The notes under the pieces: model-generated | What the model was told of the DNA's origin: nothing | The model's input: the letters and a program-made list of their open reading frames with translations, nothing else | The model's database searches: none | Origin: Croceicoccus sp. YJ47 | GTDB lineage: Bacteria > Pseudomonadota > Alphaproteobacteria > Sphingomonadales > Sphingomonadaceae | Assembly: GCF_016745095.1 (NCBI RefSeq) | Contig: NZ_CP067087.1 | Span: forward strand, 996,501-1,060,500 | Reading direction: 5' to 3' | Length of the DNA stretch: 64,000 nucleotides | Shown here: positions 35,787 through 44,281 of the stretch, one piece after another | How positions within the stretch are numbered: position 1 is the first letter of the stretch | How the letters are laid out: every line of letters starts with the position of its first letter | Made by a program: the position numbers and the translations under genes

Positions 35787-36639
35787 TGACCACGCTCCCG
35801 CCATTGGGGTGCAGCACCTGTCCGGTCATATACGACGAATCCTCGCACGCGAGGAACAGGAACGCGGGCGCCACCTCGTTCGGCTGTCCGGGGCGGCCCA
35901 TCGGCGTGCCTTCGCCGAAATGTTTCACCTTTTCGGGCGGGGCGCCGCCGGCGGGGTTGAGCGGCGTCCAGATCGGACCGGGTGCGACCGCGTTCACGCG
36001 AATGCCGTCATCGACCAGATTGCCCGACAGCGAGCGGGTAAAGGCGGTGATCGCGCCCTTCGTCGCGCTGTAATCGAGCAGGCCGGGCGAACCCTTGTAC
36101 ATCGTCACGCTGGTGCAATTGACGATCGCCGCCCCTTTTTTCAGATGGGGGCGCGCGGCCTGCACCATGTAGAACTGCGAAAAGATGTTGGACTGAAACG
36201 TGCGCTGCAACTGTTCGGGAGTGATGTCGGTCACGTCCTTGTCGGGGTGCTGCTCGCCCGCATCATTGACGAGGATGTCGAGACGGCCCCATTCGTCGAC
36301 CGTTTCGCGCACGATCTTGTCGCATTGTTCCTTGTGGCCGAGGTCGCCGGGAAACAGCAGCGCCTCGCTCCCCTCGTCGCGCACGAGCTGCGCGGTCTTT
36401 TCCGCATCCTCATGCTCGGAAAGATAGGAGATCGCGACCTTCGCCCCTTCGCGGGCATAGAGCACGGCAACGGCGCGGCCTATGCCGCTATCGGCGCCGG
36501 TGACGATGGCGACCTTGTCCTTCAGCCGCCCCGATCCGGGGTAGCGGGGCATGTATTCGGGGCTGGGATCGAGCTTCGCCTCGCTGCCGGGGAGGCCGGG
36601 CTCTTCGTCGATCTTCTCGATGAAATCGGCATGGGCCAT
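35779..36639 (-). CDS. SDR family oxidoreductase (general-stress type)
   Basis: 286 residues of the classical short-chain dehydrogenase fold with an N-terminal extension ([21 protein letters not shown]) as in YhdF/YghA-type proteins. Cofactor motif TGADSGIG (near 47-54), active-site NDAG, S in CTSVTMY and Y-SAT-K are all present. Substrate unknown; NADP preference is typical for the subgroup. ATG 36639 follows AAAGGAAA. The 3' end overlaps the UPF0145 start by 8 bases. Confidence 0.87.
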   Translation of the reverse strand: MAHADFIEKIDEEPGLPGSEAKLDPSPEYMPRYPGSGRLKDKVAIVTGADSGIGRAVAVLYAREGAKVAISYLSEHEDAEKTAQLVRDEGSEALLFPGDLGHKEQCDKIVRETVDEWGRLDILVNDAGEQHPDKDVTDITPEQLQRTFQSNIFSQFYMVQAARPHLKKGAAIVNCTSVTMYKGSPGLLDYSATKGAITAFTRSLSGNLVDDGIRVNAVAPGPIWTPLNPAGGAPPEKVKHFGEGTPMGRPGQPNEVAPAFLFLACEDSSYMTGQVLHPNGGSVVNA

Positions 36640-36673
36640 GGGGTTTCCTTTCAAAATCGCGTTTGAAAGGAAA

Positions 36674-36721
36674 CGGGCCGGACATGAGCCCCGTTCCGCG
36701 AACGGTCGCATGTCCGGCCCG
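36674..36721. terminator. Long inverted repeat downstream of the DUF2312 gene
   Basis: CGGGCCGGACATG (36674-36686) and CATGTCCGGCCCG (36709-36721) are perfect 13-bp arms. It lies between two leftward genes and may end transcription of the upstream one, but no T-run is present. Confidence 0.5.
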
Positions 36722-36753
36722 CATTGCCGAATAGTCGGAGGCGGCCGGCCCGC

Positions 36754-36990
36754 TCAGTCGATGCCCAGCGCCGCCTTGTAGGTTTCGAGCACCATGTCCA
36801 TTTCGCGGCGGTCGTCGGCCTTCATCTTACGCAGGCGGACGATCTGGCGCATGATCTTCACGTCATAGCCCACGGCCTTCGCCTCGCCGTAGACTTCCTT
36901 GATGTCGTCGGCGATGCCCTTCTTTTCCTCTTCGAGGCGCTCGATACGCTCGATCAGCAGGCGCAGGCGATCGTCAGTGTTTTCGGCCAT
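36754..36990 (-). CDS. gapR: GapR-like DNA-binding protein (DUF2312)
   Basis: 78 residues, a nearly continuous helical hairpin: [29 protein letters not shown] followed by [21 protein letters not shown], quoted as short motifs [15 protein letters not shown] and [15 protein letters not shown]2312 proteins include Caulobacter GapR, which clamps overtwisted DNA ahead of replication and transcription forks. The basic RLRKMK patch is the DNA-contact region. ATG 36990 is chosen because family members start MAENT/MADNT; an upstream ATG would add six residues. Confidence 0.88.
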   Translation of the reverse strand: MAENTDDRLRLLIERIERLEEEKKGIADDIKEVYGEAKAVGYDVKIMRQIVRLRKMKADDRREMDMVLETYKAALGID

Positions 36991-37141
36991 GGCGGCGTGT
37001 CTCCACAATGATAGAATCGGGTTCGAGCGTCATGCTCGTCAGCGCGCGGCCTTAGCCAAGAGGGGCGCGGGGGTGAACCCGTGCCCGCGCAATTTATGCA
37101 CAGGGTGCGCCTCTGCCCGCTCGCCCCGCAGCCTGGGGGCC

Positions 37142-37453
37142 TCAGATATTGCTCTCCACCTTGTTGCGCTTCACGCTTGCCTCCATCCGGGCGATCTGAT
37201 CCTGGGTCGCGGGGGTTTGAAGCCGGTCCTTCCACGCGTCCATCGGCATGCCGTGGATGAGCGCGCGGGCCTCGGCCTTGTCACCTTCGTAACCGGCATC
37301 GCGGATCCAGTCGGCGAGGCAATTGCGGCAAAACCCCGATAGCCCCATCAATTCGATGTTCTGTGCATCCGTGCGATGCCGCAAATGGCGCACGAGGCGC
37401 CGGAACGCGGCGGCGGCCTGTGCATCGGGCAGCGCGTCGAGGGGGTCGGTCAT
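37142..37453 (-). CDS. DUF1244 family protein
   Basis: 103 residues, helical, with the family motifs FRRLVRHLRHRTDAQNIELM, GLSGFCRNCLADW (two cysteines) and EARALIHGMPMDAWK. Function unknown; conserved across alpha- and gammaproteobacteria. It is divergent from pyruvate kinase, and its ATG lies on the opposite strand of an in-frame ATG of that gene. Confidence 0.87.
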   Translation of the reverse strand: MTDPLDALPDAQAAAAFRRLVRHLRHRTDAQNIELMGLSGFCRNCLADWIRDAGYEGDKAEARALIHGMPMDAWKDRLQTPATQDQIARMEASVKRNKVESNI

Positions 37454-37547
37454 GTCATTTCTCCATTTGAATATCGCCACTAACGCTTGCGAGCGCGGGA
37501 CTGTGCCCATAGGACTTGCCACTGAGCAGCCATCGGGACAAATCTTC

Positions 37548-39008
37548 TTGCACAAGTTCGAACCGCGCGACCGCAAGGTCAAGATTCTCGCCACGCTCGG
37601 CCCTGCGAGCCGCGACCCCGAAATGATCGAGCGGCTGCTGACCGCGGGCGCCGATGCGTTCCGCGTGAACATGAGCCACGGCGAACATGCCGACCACGCG
37701 AAAACCATCGCCGCGATCCGCGCGCTGGAGGAAAAGACCGGACGCCCCATCGGCATCCTGTGCGATCTTCAGGGGCCGAAGCTGCGCGTGGGCAAGTTCA
37801 GGGACGGCAAGGCCGTGATCCGCCATTCGGGGCATTTCACGCTCGACCGCCGGGACGAACCGGGCGACGAAACCCGCGTCCAATTGCCGCATCCCGAATT
37901 GTTCGGCCTGCTCAAAAAGGGACAGCGCCTGCTGCTCGACGACGGAAAGCTTCGCCTGCGCGTGATTCGCGCCGACGATGACGAGATCCTGTGCAGTGCG
38001 GAGGTCGGCGGCGTCATTTCGGACCGCAAGGGCGTGAACGTGCCCGATGCGGAAATCCCCATTCCCGCCCTCACGCCCAAGGATCGCCGCGACCTCGCCT
38101 TTGCCGTGGAGCACAAGGCGGACTGGATCGGTCTGTCCTTCGTGCAGCGGCCCGAAGACGTGGCCGAGGCGCGCAAGCTCATGGGCGGATATGGCGCATT
38201 GATGGCCAAGATCGAGAAACCGCTGGCCGTGCGGCATCTCGACGAAATTCTCGAACTGTCGGACGGGCTCATGGTGGCGCGCGGCGATCTCGGCGTGGAG
38301 CTGAACCCGGAGGAAGTGCCGCCGCTTCAGAAGCGCATCGTGCGGCAGGCGCGCGCTGCGGGCAAACCGGTCGTGGTCGCCACGCAAATGCTGGAATCCA
38401 TGATCGAAAGCCCCTCGCCCACGCGGGCGGAGGTGTCGGACGTCGCCAATGCGGTCTATGACGGGGCCGATGCGGTCATGCTGTCGGCCGAAACCGCCGC
38501 CGGGCAATGGCCGGAGGAAGCCGTCACGATCATGGACCGCATCGCCGGGCAGGTCGAACGCGACCCCGGCTATTCCGAACATATCGCGCTCGGCCATGTT
38601 GAGCCCGATGCGACGACATCCGACGCCCTGGCCGAGGCCAGCGCGTCGATCGCCAACACCCTGCCGATCGCGGCGATCACCGTGTTTACCGCATCCGGCA
38701 GCACGGCGCGGCGCGTCGCCCGCGAACGGCCCGGCGTGCCTCTGCTCGTGCTGACCCCGGCGGTGAAGACGGCGCGGCGTTCGGCGTTGCTCTGGGGTGC
38801 GCACGCGGTCCGCACGAAGGACATCGGCAGTTTCGAGGAGATGATCGCCAAGGGCAAGCGCATGGCACTGCGCAACGGTTTCGGCGCGGCGGGGTCGAAG
38901 CTGGTCGTGCTGGCGGGCGTGCCGTTCGGTGTGCCGGGCGCGACGAACCTGCTGCATGTCGTGACCCTTACGGGCAGCGAGCTCGAAGGCTACCCGACCG
39001 AACCGTGA
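37548..39008 (+). CDS. pyk: Pyruvate kinase
   Basis: Catalyses the last ATP-forming step of glycolysis. The barrel domain carries KILATLGPASRDPEMI, FRVNMSHGEHADH, ILCDLQGPKLRVG, the catalytic-lysine region MAKIEKPLA, MVARGDLGVELNPE and VATQMLESMI; the C-terminal domain (TVFTASGSTARRVARERP) would bind effectors. The start is uncertain: TTG 37548 gives LHKFEPRDRKVKIL, close to family starts, while an in-frame ATG at 37452 would add 32 residues and overlap the divergent DUF1244 start. Length about 486 residues is normal. Confidence 0.9.
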   Translation: MHKFEPRDRKVKILATLGPASRDPEMIERLLTAGADAFRVNMSHGEHADHAKTIAAIRALEEKTGRPIGILCDLQGPKLRVGKFRDGKAVIRHSGHFTLDRRDEPGDETRVQLPHPELFGLLKKGQRLLLDDGKLRLRVIRADDDEILCSAEVGGVISDRKGVNVPDAEIPIPALTPKDRRDLAFAVEHKADWIGLSFVQRPEDVAEARKLMGGYGALMAKIEKPLAVRHLDEILELSDGLMVARGDLGVELNPEEVPPLQKRIVRQARAAGKPVVVATQMLESMIESPSPTRAEVSDVANAVYDGADAVMLSAETAAGQWPEEAVTIMDRIAGQVERDPGYSEHIALGHVEPDATTSDALAEASASIANTLPIAAITVFTASGSTARRVARERPGVPLLVLTPAVKTARRSALLWGAHAVRTKDIGSFEEMIAKGKRMALRNGFGAAGSKLVVLAGVPFGVPGATNLLHVVTLTGSELEGYPTEP

Positions 39009-39113
39009 GCCTCGGCGCGGCGGGAATAAACGCCTCGCAATTGCAATAAGACGCAACGCGGTATAGCTGCCCGGCGCGAATGATGCACTTCGCGCGTAGG
39101 GGTAGGAACGACA

Positions 39114-41408
39114 TTGACCGCAACAGCCGCACTTCGCCGGCCCATTCTGTGCCTGGGCGCCATGATCGCCGGCACGGCCACCGCCAATGCGCAGACCGCG
39201 CCTGTGGCGCCTGCCGCGCCGGTGGCCGCCGACGCGATCGTCGTTACCGCGGGCAAGGGCGATACCGGCGCGCTCGACTATCCCGGCCATGTCGCAGCGT
39301 ATGATGCGGCCATGCTGAACGCGCGGCAGTTTCGCGACCTGTCCTCGCTGACCTATGCCGAACCGAACGTGTCGCTCGACCCCATCGGCACCTTTGCCGG
39401 GGTGGCGAATTTCTCGATCCGCGGGCTGGGTGTCAACAGCTCGATCCCGTCGATCGACCCTGCAGTCGGCCTGTTCGTCGACGGCGTGTATGTCGGCATC
39501 AATGCGGGCACGGTGTTCGACGCGCTCGACGTGAGCAGCGTCGAGATCCTGCGCGGGCCGCAGGGCGTCTTGTTCGGGCGCAACACGACGGGCGGCGCAG
39601 TGCTGGTCGAAACGGGCGACCCATCGTTTCGCGGCGAAGGGCACGCGGGTATCACGTTCGAAACGCCGGTGGACGGCGACCGGGGCGCGCCGATGGCGAC
39701 GGCGCGGGCGGTGGTGTCGGGACCGCTGTCGGACCGGCTGGCGATCCGATTGGGCGCGCTGCACACCATCGACGGCGGCTATTTCCGTAACGGGTTCAAT
39801 GACAGCGATTTCGGCGCGGCGCGGACGAGCGTGCTGCGCGGCGGGCTGACCTTCGTGGCGAGCGAGCGGCTGACCATCACGGCCAAGGGCGAATGGCACG
39901 ACAGCGCGGGCGATGGCGCCCCGACCCAGAACCACGGTCAGCATTCGCGTTACGGCTATACGCTCGCGGTGGACGAGGAAGGGTTTTACGACAGCCGTTC
40001 CGATTTTGCGGTGCTGCGCGGCGAGTATCTGCTCGGCAACGGTCGGCTCACCAATATTTTCGGCTGGCGGCAATATGACCTGCGCACGCGGAACGACATC
40101 GATTCCAGCGCGGCGTACATATTCCACTCCAACACCGGCACGTCGCAGGAGCAGTTTTCGAACGAGCTGTTCTGGACCGGCGCGTTGGGCCGGGCGAAAA
40201 TGACGGCGGGCGGCTATGTCTTTACGCAGGATGTCGCCTATGACGAGGATCGCTCGCTTCCGCCGTTCAGCGCGCTCAATTTCTACGGCGGGGGTCGGCA
40301 GGATCACGATGTCTACGGCCTCTATGCGCAGGCCGACTACCCGGTCGCGACGCGGCTGACGCTCGGGCTCGGACTGCGCTGGTCGCGGGAGGAGAAGCGC
40401 GCCGACATCAGTTTCGTCCGCCCGCGCAACGCCCCCTGTTTCGTGACGCAGGGCACCTGCCCCTTTACCGGCACGAACCCCGTGACCGGAGAGGACAACG
40501 GGTTTTCCGATGCGCGCGCCTGGAACAGCCTGTCGCCGCGCATTGCGCTGTCCTACGCCATCGTGCCGGTCGCCAATGCCTATGCGAGCTGGACCCGCGG
40601 GCATCGTTCGGGCGGCTATAATCTGCGCGTGACGCAGCCCGCCGCGTTTCAGGATGTCGCCGACCTCCTCGGCAGCGCGGCGTTTGACGAGGAGCGCGTC
40701 GACAGTTTCGAGGCGGGCTTCAAATATCGCTCCCCCGGCGGGCGCGCGGCGTTGACCCTCGCCGCGTTCTGGACCGAGGTGGACGACCTGCAACGCGAGG
40801 TCAGCGTGGCGAGCGTTGCATCCGGCCTTGCGCAATCGGTCTACAACACCGCCGATGCACGCATTCGCGGCGGCGAGATCGCGGGCCATTTCGCGGTATC
40901 GCCGATCGTGACGATCCGCGCCAATGCCGGCTATATCGACGCGCAATATCGCCGCGTGTTTCAGGATATCTCCGGCGACGGCGTGATCGATGGGGCGGAT
41001 CGCGCGCTCGCTTTGCCGCGCGTGCCGGAATGGACCTATGGCGCCGGCGCGGTGGCCAATCTTCCGGTGCCGGGGGTGCGGCAAGGCGCAATGCTGACCG
41101 CCGGCGCGGATTTTCAGCATCGCGACCGCTACGCCTATACCGACAATAATTTCGGCTATGTCGATGCGTTCGACAATCTGGACGCCAGCATCGGCATCGA
41201 CCTTGGCGATCCGGGCATCCGGCTCACGCTGTTCGGGCGCAATCTGCTCGACAATGTGCAGTTCGGCGGCGACACGCAGATTCCGTTCGCCGCCGGGCCG
41301 TTTTCGGATGGGGAGAACACCCCGTTCGACCCCGCGCCCGCCGCCGGTACGTTCAGCCCGCTGATCAAAGGGCGGCGCGTGGGCGTGGAGCTTGCCTTCG
41401 ACTGGTAA
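39114..41408 (+). CDS. TonB-dependent outer-membrane receptor
   Basis: 764 residues: signal peptide (about 1-26, ending NAQ), a TonB-box-like DAIVVTA (near 40), the plug domain (FSIRGLGVN, VGLFVDGVYVG, VEILRGPQGVLFGRNTTGG), and a beta-barrel of alternating strands to the terminal GVELAFDW with the usual aromatic end. It resembles the sphingomonad receptors that take up diverse organic or ferric compounds; substrate unknown. TTG 39114 is the likely start, with AGGAACGACA before it; no regulator or transporter is adjacent. Confidence 0.87.
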   Translation: MTATAALRRPILCLGAMIAGTATANAQTAPVAPAAPVAADAIVVTAGKGDTGALDYPGHVAAYDAAMLNARQFRDLSSLTYAEPNVSLDPIGTFAGVANFSIRGLGVNSSIPSIDPAVGLFVDGVYVGINAGTVFDALDVSSVEILRGPQGVLFGRNTTGGAVLVETGDPSFRGEGHAGITFETPVDGDRGAPMATARAVVSGPLSDRLAIRLGALHTIDGGYFRNGFNDSDFGAARTSVLRGGLTFVASERLTITAKGEWHDSAGDGAPTQNHGQHSRYGYTLAVDEEGFYDSRSDFAVLRGEYLLGNGRLTNIFGWRQYDLRTRNDIDSSAAYIFHSNTGTSQEQFSNELFWTGALGRAKMTAGGYVFTQDVAYDEDRSLPPFSALNFYGGGRQDHDVYGLYAQADYPVATRLTLGLGLRWSREEKRADISFVRPRNAPCFVTQGTCPFTGTNPVTGEDNGFSDARAWNSLSPRIALSYAIVPVANAYASWTRGHRSGGYNLRVTQPAAFQDVADLLGSAAFDEERVDSFEAGFKYRSPGGRAALTLAAFWTEVDDLQREVSVASVASGLAQSVYNTADARIRGGEIAGHFAVSPIVTIRANAGYIDAQYRRVFQDISGDGVIDGADRALALPRVPEWTYGAGAVANLPVPGVRQGAMLTAGADFQHRDRYAYTDNNFGYVDAFDNLDASIGIDLGDPGIRLTLFGRNLLDNVQFGGDTQIPFAAGPFSDGENTPFDPAPAAGTFSPLIKGRRVGVELAFDW

Positions 41409-41462
41409 GCCGGCCCTGATACGGCGCTTGACGGCGGCGGCAACGCTTCGCATGGGCGGGAT

Positions 41463-42464
41463 ATGCAATTCCTGTCCGACAATGCCGCCCCCGTCCATCC
41501 CGCCGTGTGGGACGCCATGCGCGCCGTGGATGCGGCCGATGCGCCCTATGACGGCGATGCGATGTCGGCGGCGCTCGACGCGCGGTTCTCGGCCCTGTTC
41601 GGGACCGAATGCGCGGTGCTGTGGACGCCGACGGGGACCGCCGCCAACTGCCTCGCGCTCGCCAGCATGGTGCCCCCGTTCGGCGGCATCGTGTGCCATC
41701 GTGAGGCCCATATCGAAGTGGACGAGGGCGGCGCGCCGGGCTTCTTCACCCACGGGGCGAAGCTGATGCTGGCGGACGGGCCGGGCGCGAAACTGACGCC
41801 CGATGCCGCCGCCGCGGTCATCGACCCCATCCGCAACGACGTGCACCAGGTGCAGCCCCACGCGATCGCCATCACCCAGGCCAGCGAATATGGCGAATGC
41901 TACACCCCCGACGAACTCGCCGCGCTGGGCGAATTTGCGCGCGTGCGCGGCCTTCGTTTCCACATGGACGGCGCGCGCTTTGCCAATGCGGTGGCACATC
42001 TGGGCTGCACCCCTGCCGAGGCAAGCAGCCTGCACGGCATCGACAGCCTCGCCTTCGGCTTCATCAAGAACGGCGGCATGGGGGCAGAGGCGCTGGTATT
42101 CTTCGACACGGCCCTCGCGGACGAGGCACGGCGGCGGCGCAAGCGGGCCGGGCACCTGTCGTCGAAGGGGCGCTTTCTCGCCGCGCAATTGCTCGCCATG
42201 GTGGAGGACGATTTGTGGCTCGCCAATGCGCGCGCCGCGAACGCGGCGGCCGCAGCGCTGGGCGATGCGGCGCCCGAACGGCTGATGCATCCGGTCGAGG
42301 CGAACGAGGTCTTCATGACCCTCACGGCGGCGGAGCGCGAGGCGTTGCGCGCGCAAGGCTATCAATTCTACGACTGGGGACAGGATGCGGCGCGGTTCGT
42401 CGCGGCATGGAACACCCCCATCGCCGATGCAGAATCGCTCGCCGCCCGGATCGCCGCGTTGTGA
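41463..42464 (+). CDS. Threonine aldolase-like PLP enzyme
   Basis: 333 residues of the beta-eliminating lyase/low-specificity threonine aldolase family: MQFLSDNAAPVHPAV, LWTPTGTAANCLAL, CHREAHIEVDEGGAP, FHMDGARFANAVAHLG, and the PLP lysine in FGFIKNGGMGAEA. The enzyme would split threonine or related beta-hydroxy amino acids. The D and H of HMDGAR are intact. It starts 3 kb from any amino-acid pathway gene; a transporter gene follows closely. Confidence 0.88.
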   Translation: MQFLSDNAAPVHPAVWDAMRAVDAADAPYDGDAMSAALDARFSALFGTECAVLWTPTGTAANCLALASMVPPFGGIVCHREAHIEVDEGGAPGFFTHGAKLMLADGPGAKLTPDAAAAVIDPIRNDVHQVQPHAIAITQASEYGECYTPDELAALGEFARVRGLRFHMDGARFANAVAHLGCTPAEASSLHGIDSLAFGFIKNGGMGAEALVFFDTALADEARRRRKRAGHLSSKGRFLAAQLLAMVEDDLWLANARAANAAAAALGDAAPERLMHPVEANEVFMTLTAAEREALRAQGYQFYDWGQDAARFVAAWNTPIADAESLAARIAAL

Positions 42465-42492
42465 CCGGCGCAGCCCCCGCCCCGGCCGCGCG

Positions 42493-43428
42493 GTGCAGCG
42501 TTCGTTTTCCGAACCCATCGTGTGGGTGCCCTTCGTCCTGGTGACGTTCATCTGGGGCAGCACCTGGCTCGTCATCAAGGATCAGATCAGCGTCGTGCCG
42601 GTCGGCTGGACGGTGGCCTATCGCTTTATGGTGGCGACGATCGGCATGTTCATCCTCGCCGCGGTGCGTGGGGACGGGTTCCGGCTCGGCCCGGGCGGGT
42701 GGGGCATGGCGCTGCTCATCGGGATTACGCAATTCGTCGTGAATTTCCAGTTCGTGTACCGGGCGGAGCTTTACCTCACCTCCGGCATCGTGGCGGTGCT
42801 CTTCGCGCTCATCCTCATTCCCAATTCGGCGATGAGCTGGCTTTTCCTCAAACGGCGGCAAACGGCGCGCTTCGTCGTCGGATCGGTCATCGCGCTTTCG
42901 GGCGTGGCGCTTTTGTTCGCGCATGAATACCGGATCGCGGGCGCCGGGGCCGGGCTTGGCGGCGGGGTCACAATCGGCATCGTGCTCGCGCTCACCGCCA
43001 CCATGGGCGCGAGCATCGCCAATGTCGCGCAGGATACCGACACCGCCCATGCGCAGCCGTTCATTCCGCTGCTGGCATGGTCAATGCTGATCGGGGCGGC
43101 GATCAACGTGGGGCTCGCGCTCGTCATCTATGGCGCGCCGGTGTGGGATCCGCGGTGGGAATATGGCGCGGGGATCCTCTACCTCGGCGTGGTGGGCTCG
43201 GTGATGACCTTCCCGCTCTATTTCGGGATCATCCGCATGATCGGCGCGGGAAAGGCCGCCTATATCGGCGTGTCGGTCCCTGTGATCGCCATGATGCTGT
43301 CGACCCTGTTCGAGGGATATGTGTGGAGCGGGCTTGCCATGGGCGGTGCGGCGCTCGCGATGGCGGGCCTCATCATCGCGCTCAAGGGGAAGCGGACGCC
43401 CCCTCCCCCCGCTCCGCTTCCAGAATAG
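42493..43428 (+). CDS. EamA/DMT family transporter
   Basis: 311 residues with ten predicted membrane helices in two EamA repeats; the first begins VLVTFIWGSTWLVIKDQ and the second SIANVAQD/FIPLLAWSMLIGAA. Family members export metabolites such as amino acids. GTG 42493 is the first plausible start after the threonine aldolase stop; an in-frame start further left would overlap that gene. The 3' end overlaps the convergent SDR-like gene by 47 bases. Confidence 0.8.
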   Translation: MQRSFSEPIVWVPFVLVTFIWGSTWLVIKDQISVVPVGWTVAYRFMVATIGMFILAAVRGDGFRLGPGGWGMALLIGITQFVVNFQFVYRAELYLTSGIVAVLFALILIPNSAMSWLFLKRRQTARFVVGSVIALSGVALLFAHEYRIAGAGAGLGGGVTIGIVLALTATMGASIANVAQDTDTAHAQPFIPLLAWSMLIGAAINVGLALVIYGAPVWDPRWEYGAGILYLGVVGSVMTFPLYFGIIRMIGAGKAAYIGVSVPVIAMMLSTLFEGYVWSGLAMGGAALAMAGLIIALKGKRTPPPPAPLPE

Positions 43429-44203
43429 CGGCCAGCCCCTCCCGAAACGTGGGGTAGAGCGGATACCAGCCCAGCACGCGCTTCGCCTTCACATTGGCGA
43501 CGCGGCGATTTTCGGCATAGAAGCCGCGCGCCATCGGCGACAGCTCCGCCTCCTCCATCGTCTGGAGCGGCGGCGGCGCGACGTTCAACAGGCGGCACGC
43601 CTCCTCCGTGACGGCATTGTGGCTCGCCGGCATGGTATCGGACAGATTATACGCGCCCGGCGGCACGTCATGGGAAAGCGCGGCCATCACCCCGCGGGCG
43701 ATATCCTCGACATGGACGCGGCTGAACACCTGTCCCGGCATGGCGATGCGGTGGGCGGTGCCGCTGCGCACCTTGTCGAACGCGCTGCGCCCCGGCCCGT
43801 ATATGCCCGGAAGGCGAAACACATGTGCGCCCTGCGACAGCCAGGCCGCATCGGCGGCGCTGCGCGCGCTGCGCCGGCCGGTGCCGGTGGGCGCGCTTTC
43901 ATCCACCCACGCCCCGCCCGCGTCGCCATAGACGCCGGTGGAGGAGAGATAGCCACGCCACCCGCCGAACCGCGCCAGCGCCGCACCATGCGTGTCGAGC
44001 ACGGGATCGCCGCCGCCATCCCGGTCCGGCGGGACGGAGGACAGCACCGCATCCGCCGTGTCCAGCACATCGGCGACCCGCGCCGTATCGGCAAAGTCGA
44101 GCGTGCCGTCGCGCCCCGTCGCGCTCACGCCCCAGCCTGCGTCCCGCGCATGGGCGGCAATCCGCGTTGCCGTGTAGCCGAGGCCGAAAATTACGAGATG
44201 CAT
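43382..44203 (-). CDS. NAD(P)-binding SDR/epimerase-like protein (YeeZ type)
   Basis: 273 residues with a Rossmann start IFGLGYTATRIAAHARDAG (GxGxxA), SSTGVYGDAGGAWVDE, FRLPGIYGPGRSAFD, VHVEDIARGV. It belongs to the atypical SDR group often called YeeZ, of unknown substrate. ATG 44203 gives the usual MHLVIFGLGY start. It is divergent from pepN. Confidence 0.83.
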   Translation of the reverse strand: MHLVIFGLGYTATRIAAHARDAGWGVSATGRDGTLDFADTARVADVLDTADAVLSSVPPDRDGGGDPVLDTHGAALARFGGWRGYLSSTGVYGDAGGAWVDESAPTGTGRRSARSAADAAWLSQGAHVFRLPGIYGPGRSAFDKVRSGTAHRIAMPGQVFSRVHVEDIARGVMAALSHDVPPGAYNLSDTMPASHNAVTEEACRLLNVAPPPLQTMEEAELSPMARGFYAENRRVANVKAKRVLGWYPLYPTFREGLAAILEAERGEGASASP

Positions 44204-44281
44204 GGGGCCGCCTGCCTTTCGATTGGGGGTATTGGGCGATTGCCCCTTGCCCCGCGCCGCCGAACACGCATGTAGTGCCGC

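Noticed and set aside
37455-42578. Very long open frame (1707 codons) on the minus strand
   Set aside because: It lies opposite pyk, the TonB receptor and threonine aldolase, is His/Arg/Gly-rich without family motifs, and is the usual antisense frame of high-GC coding DNA.
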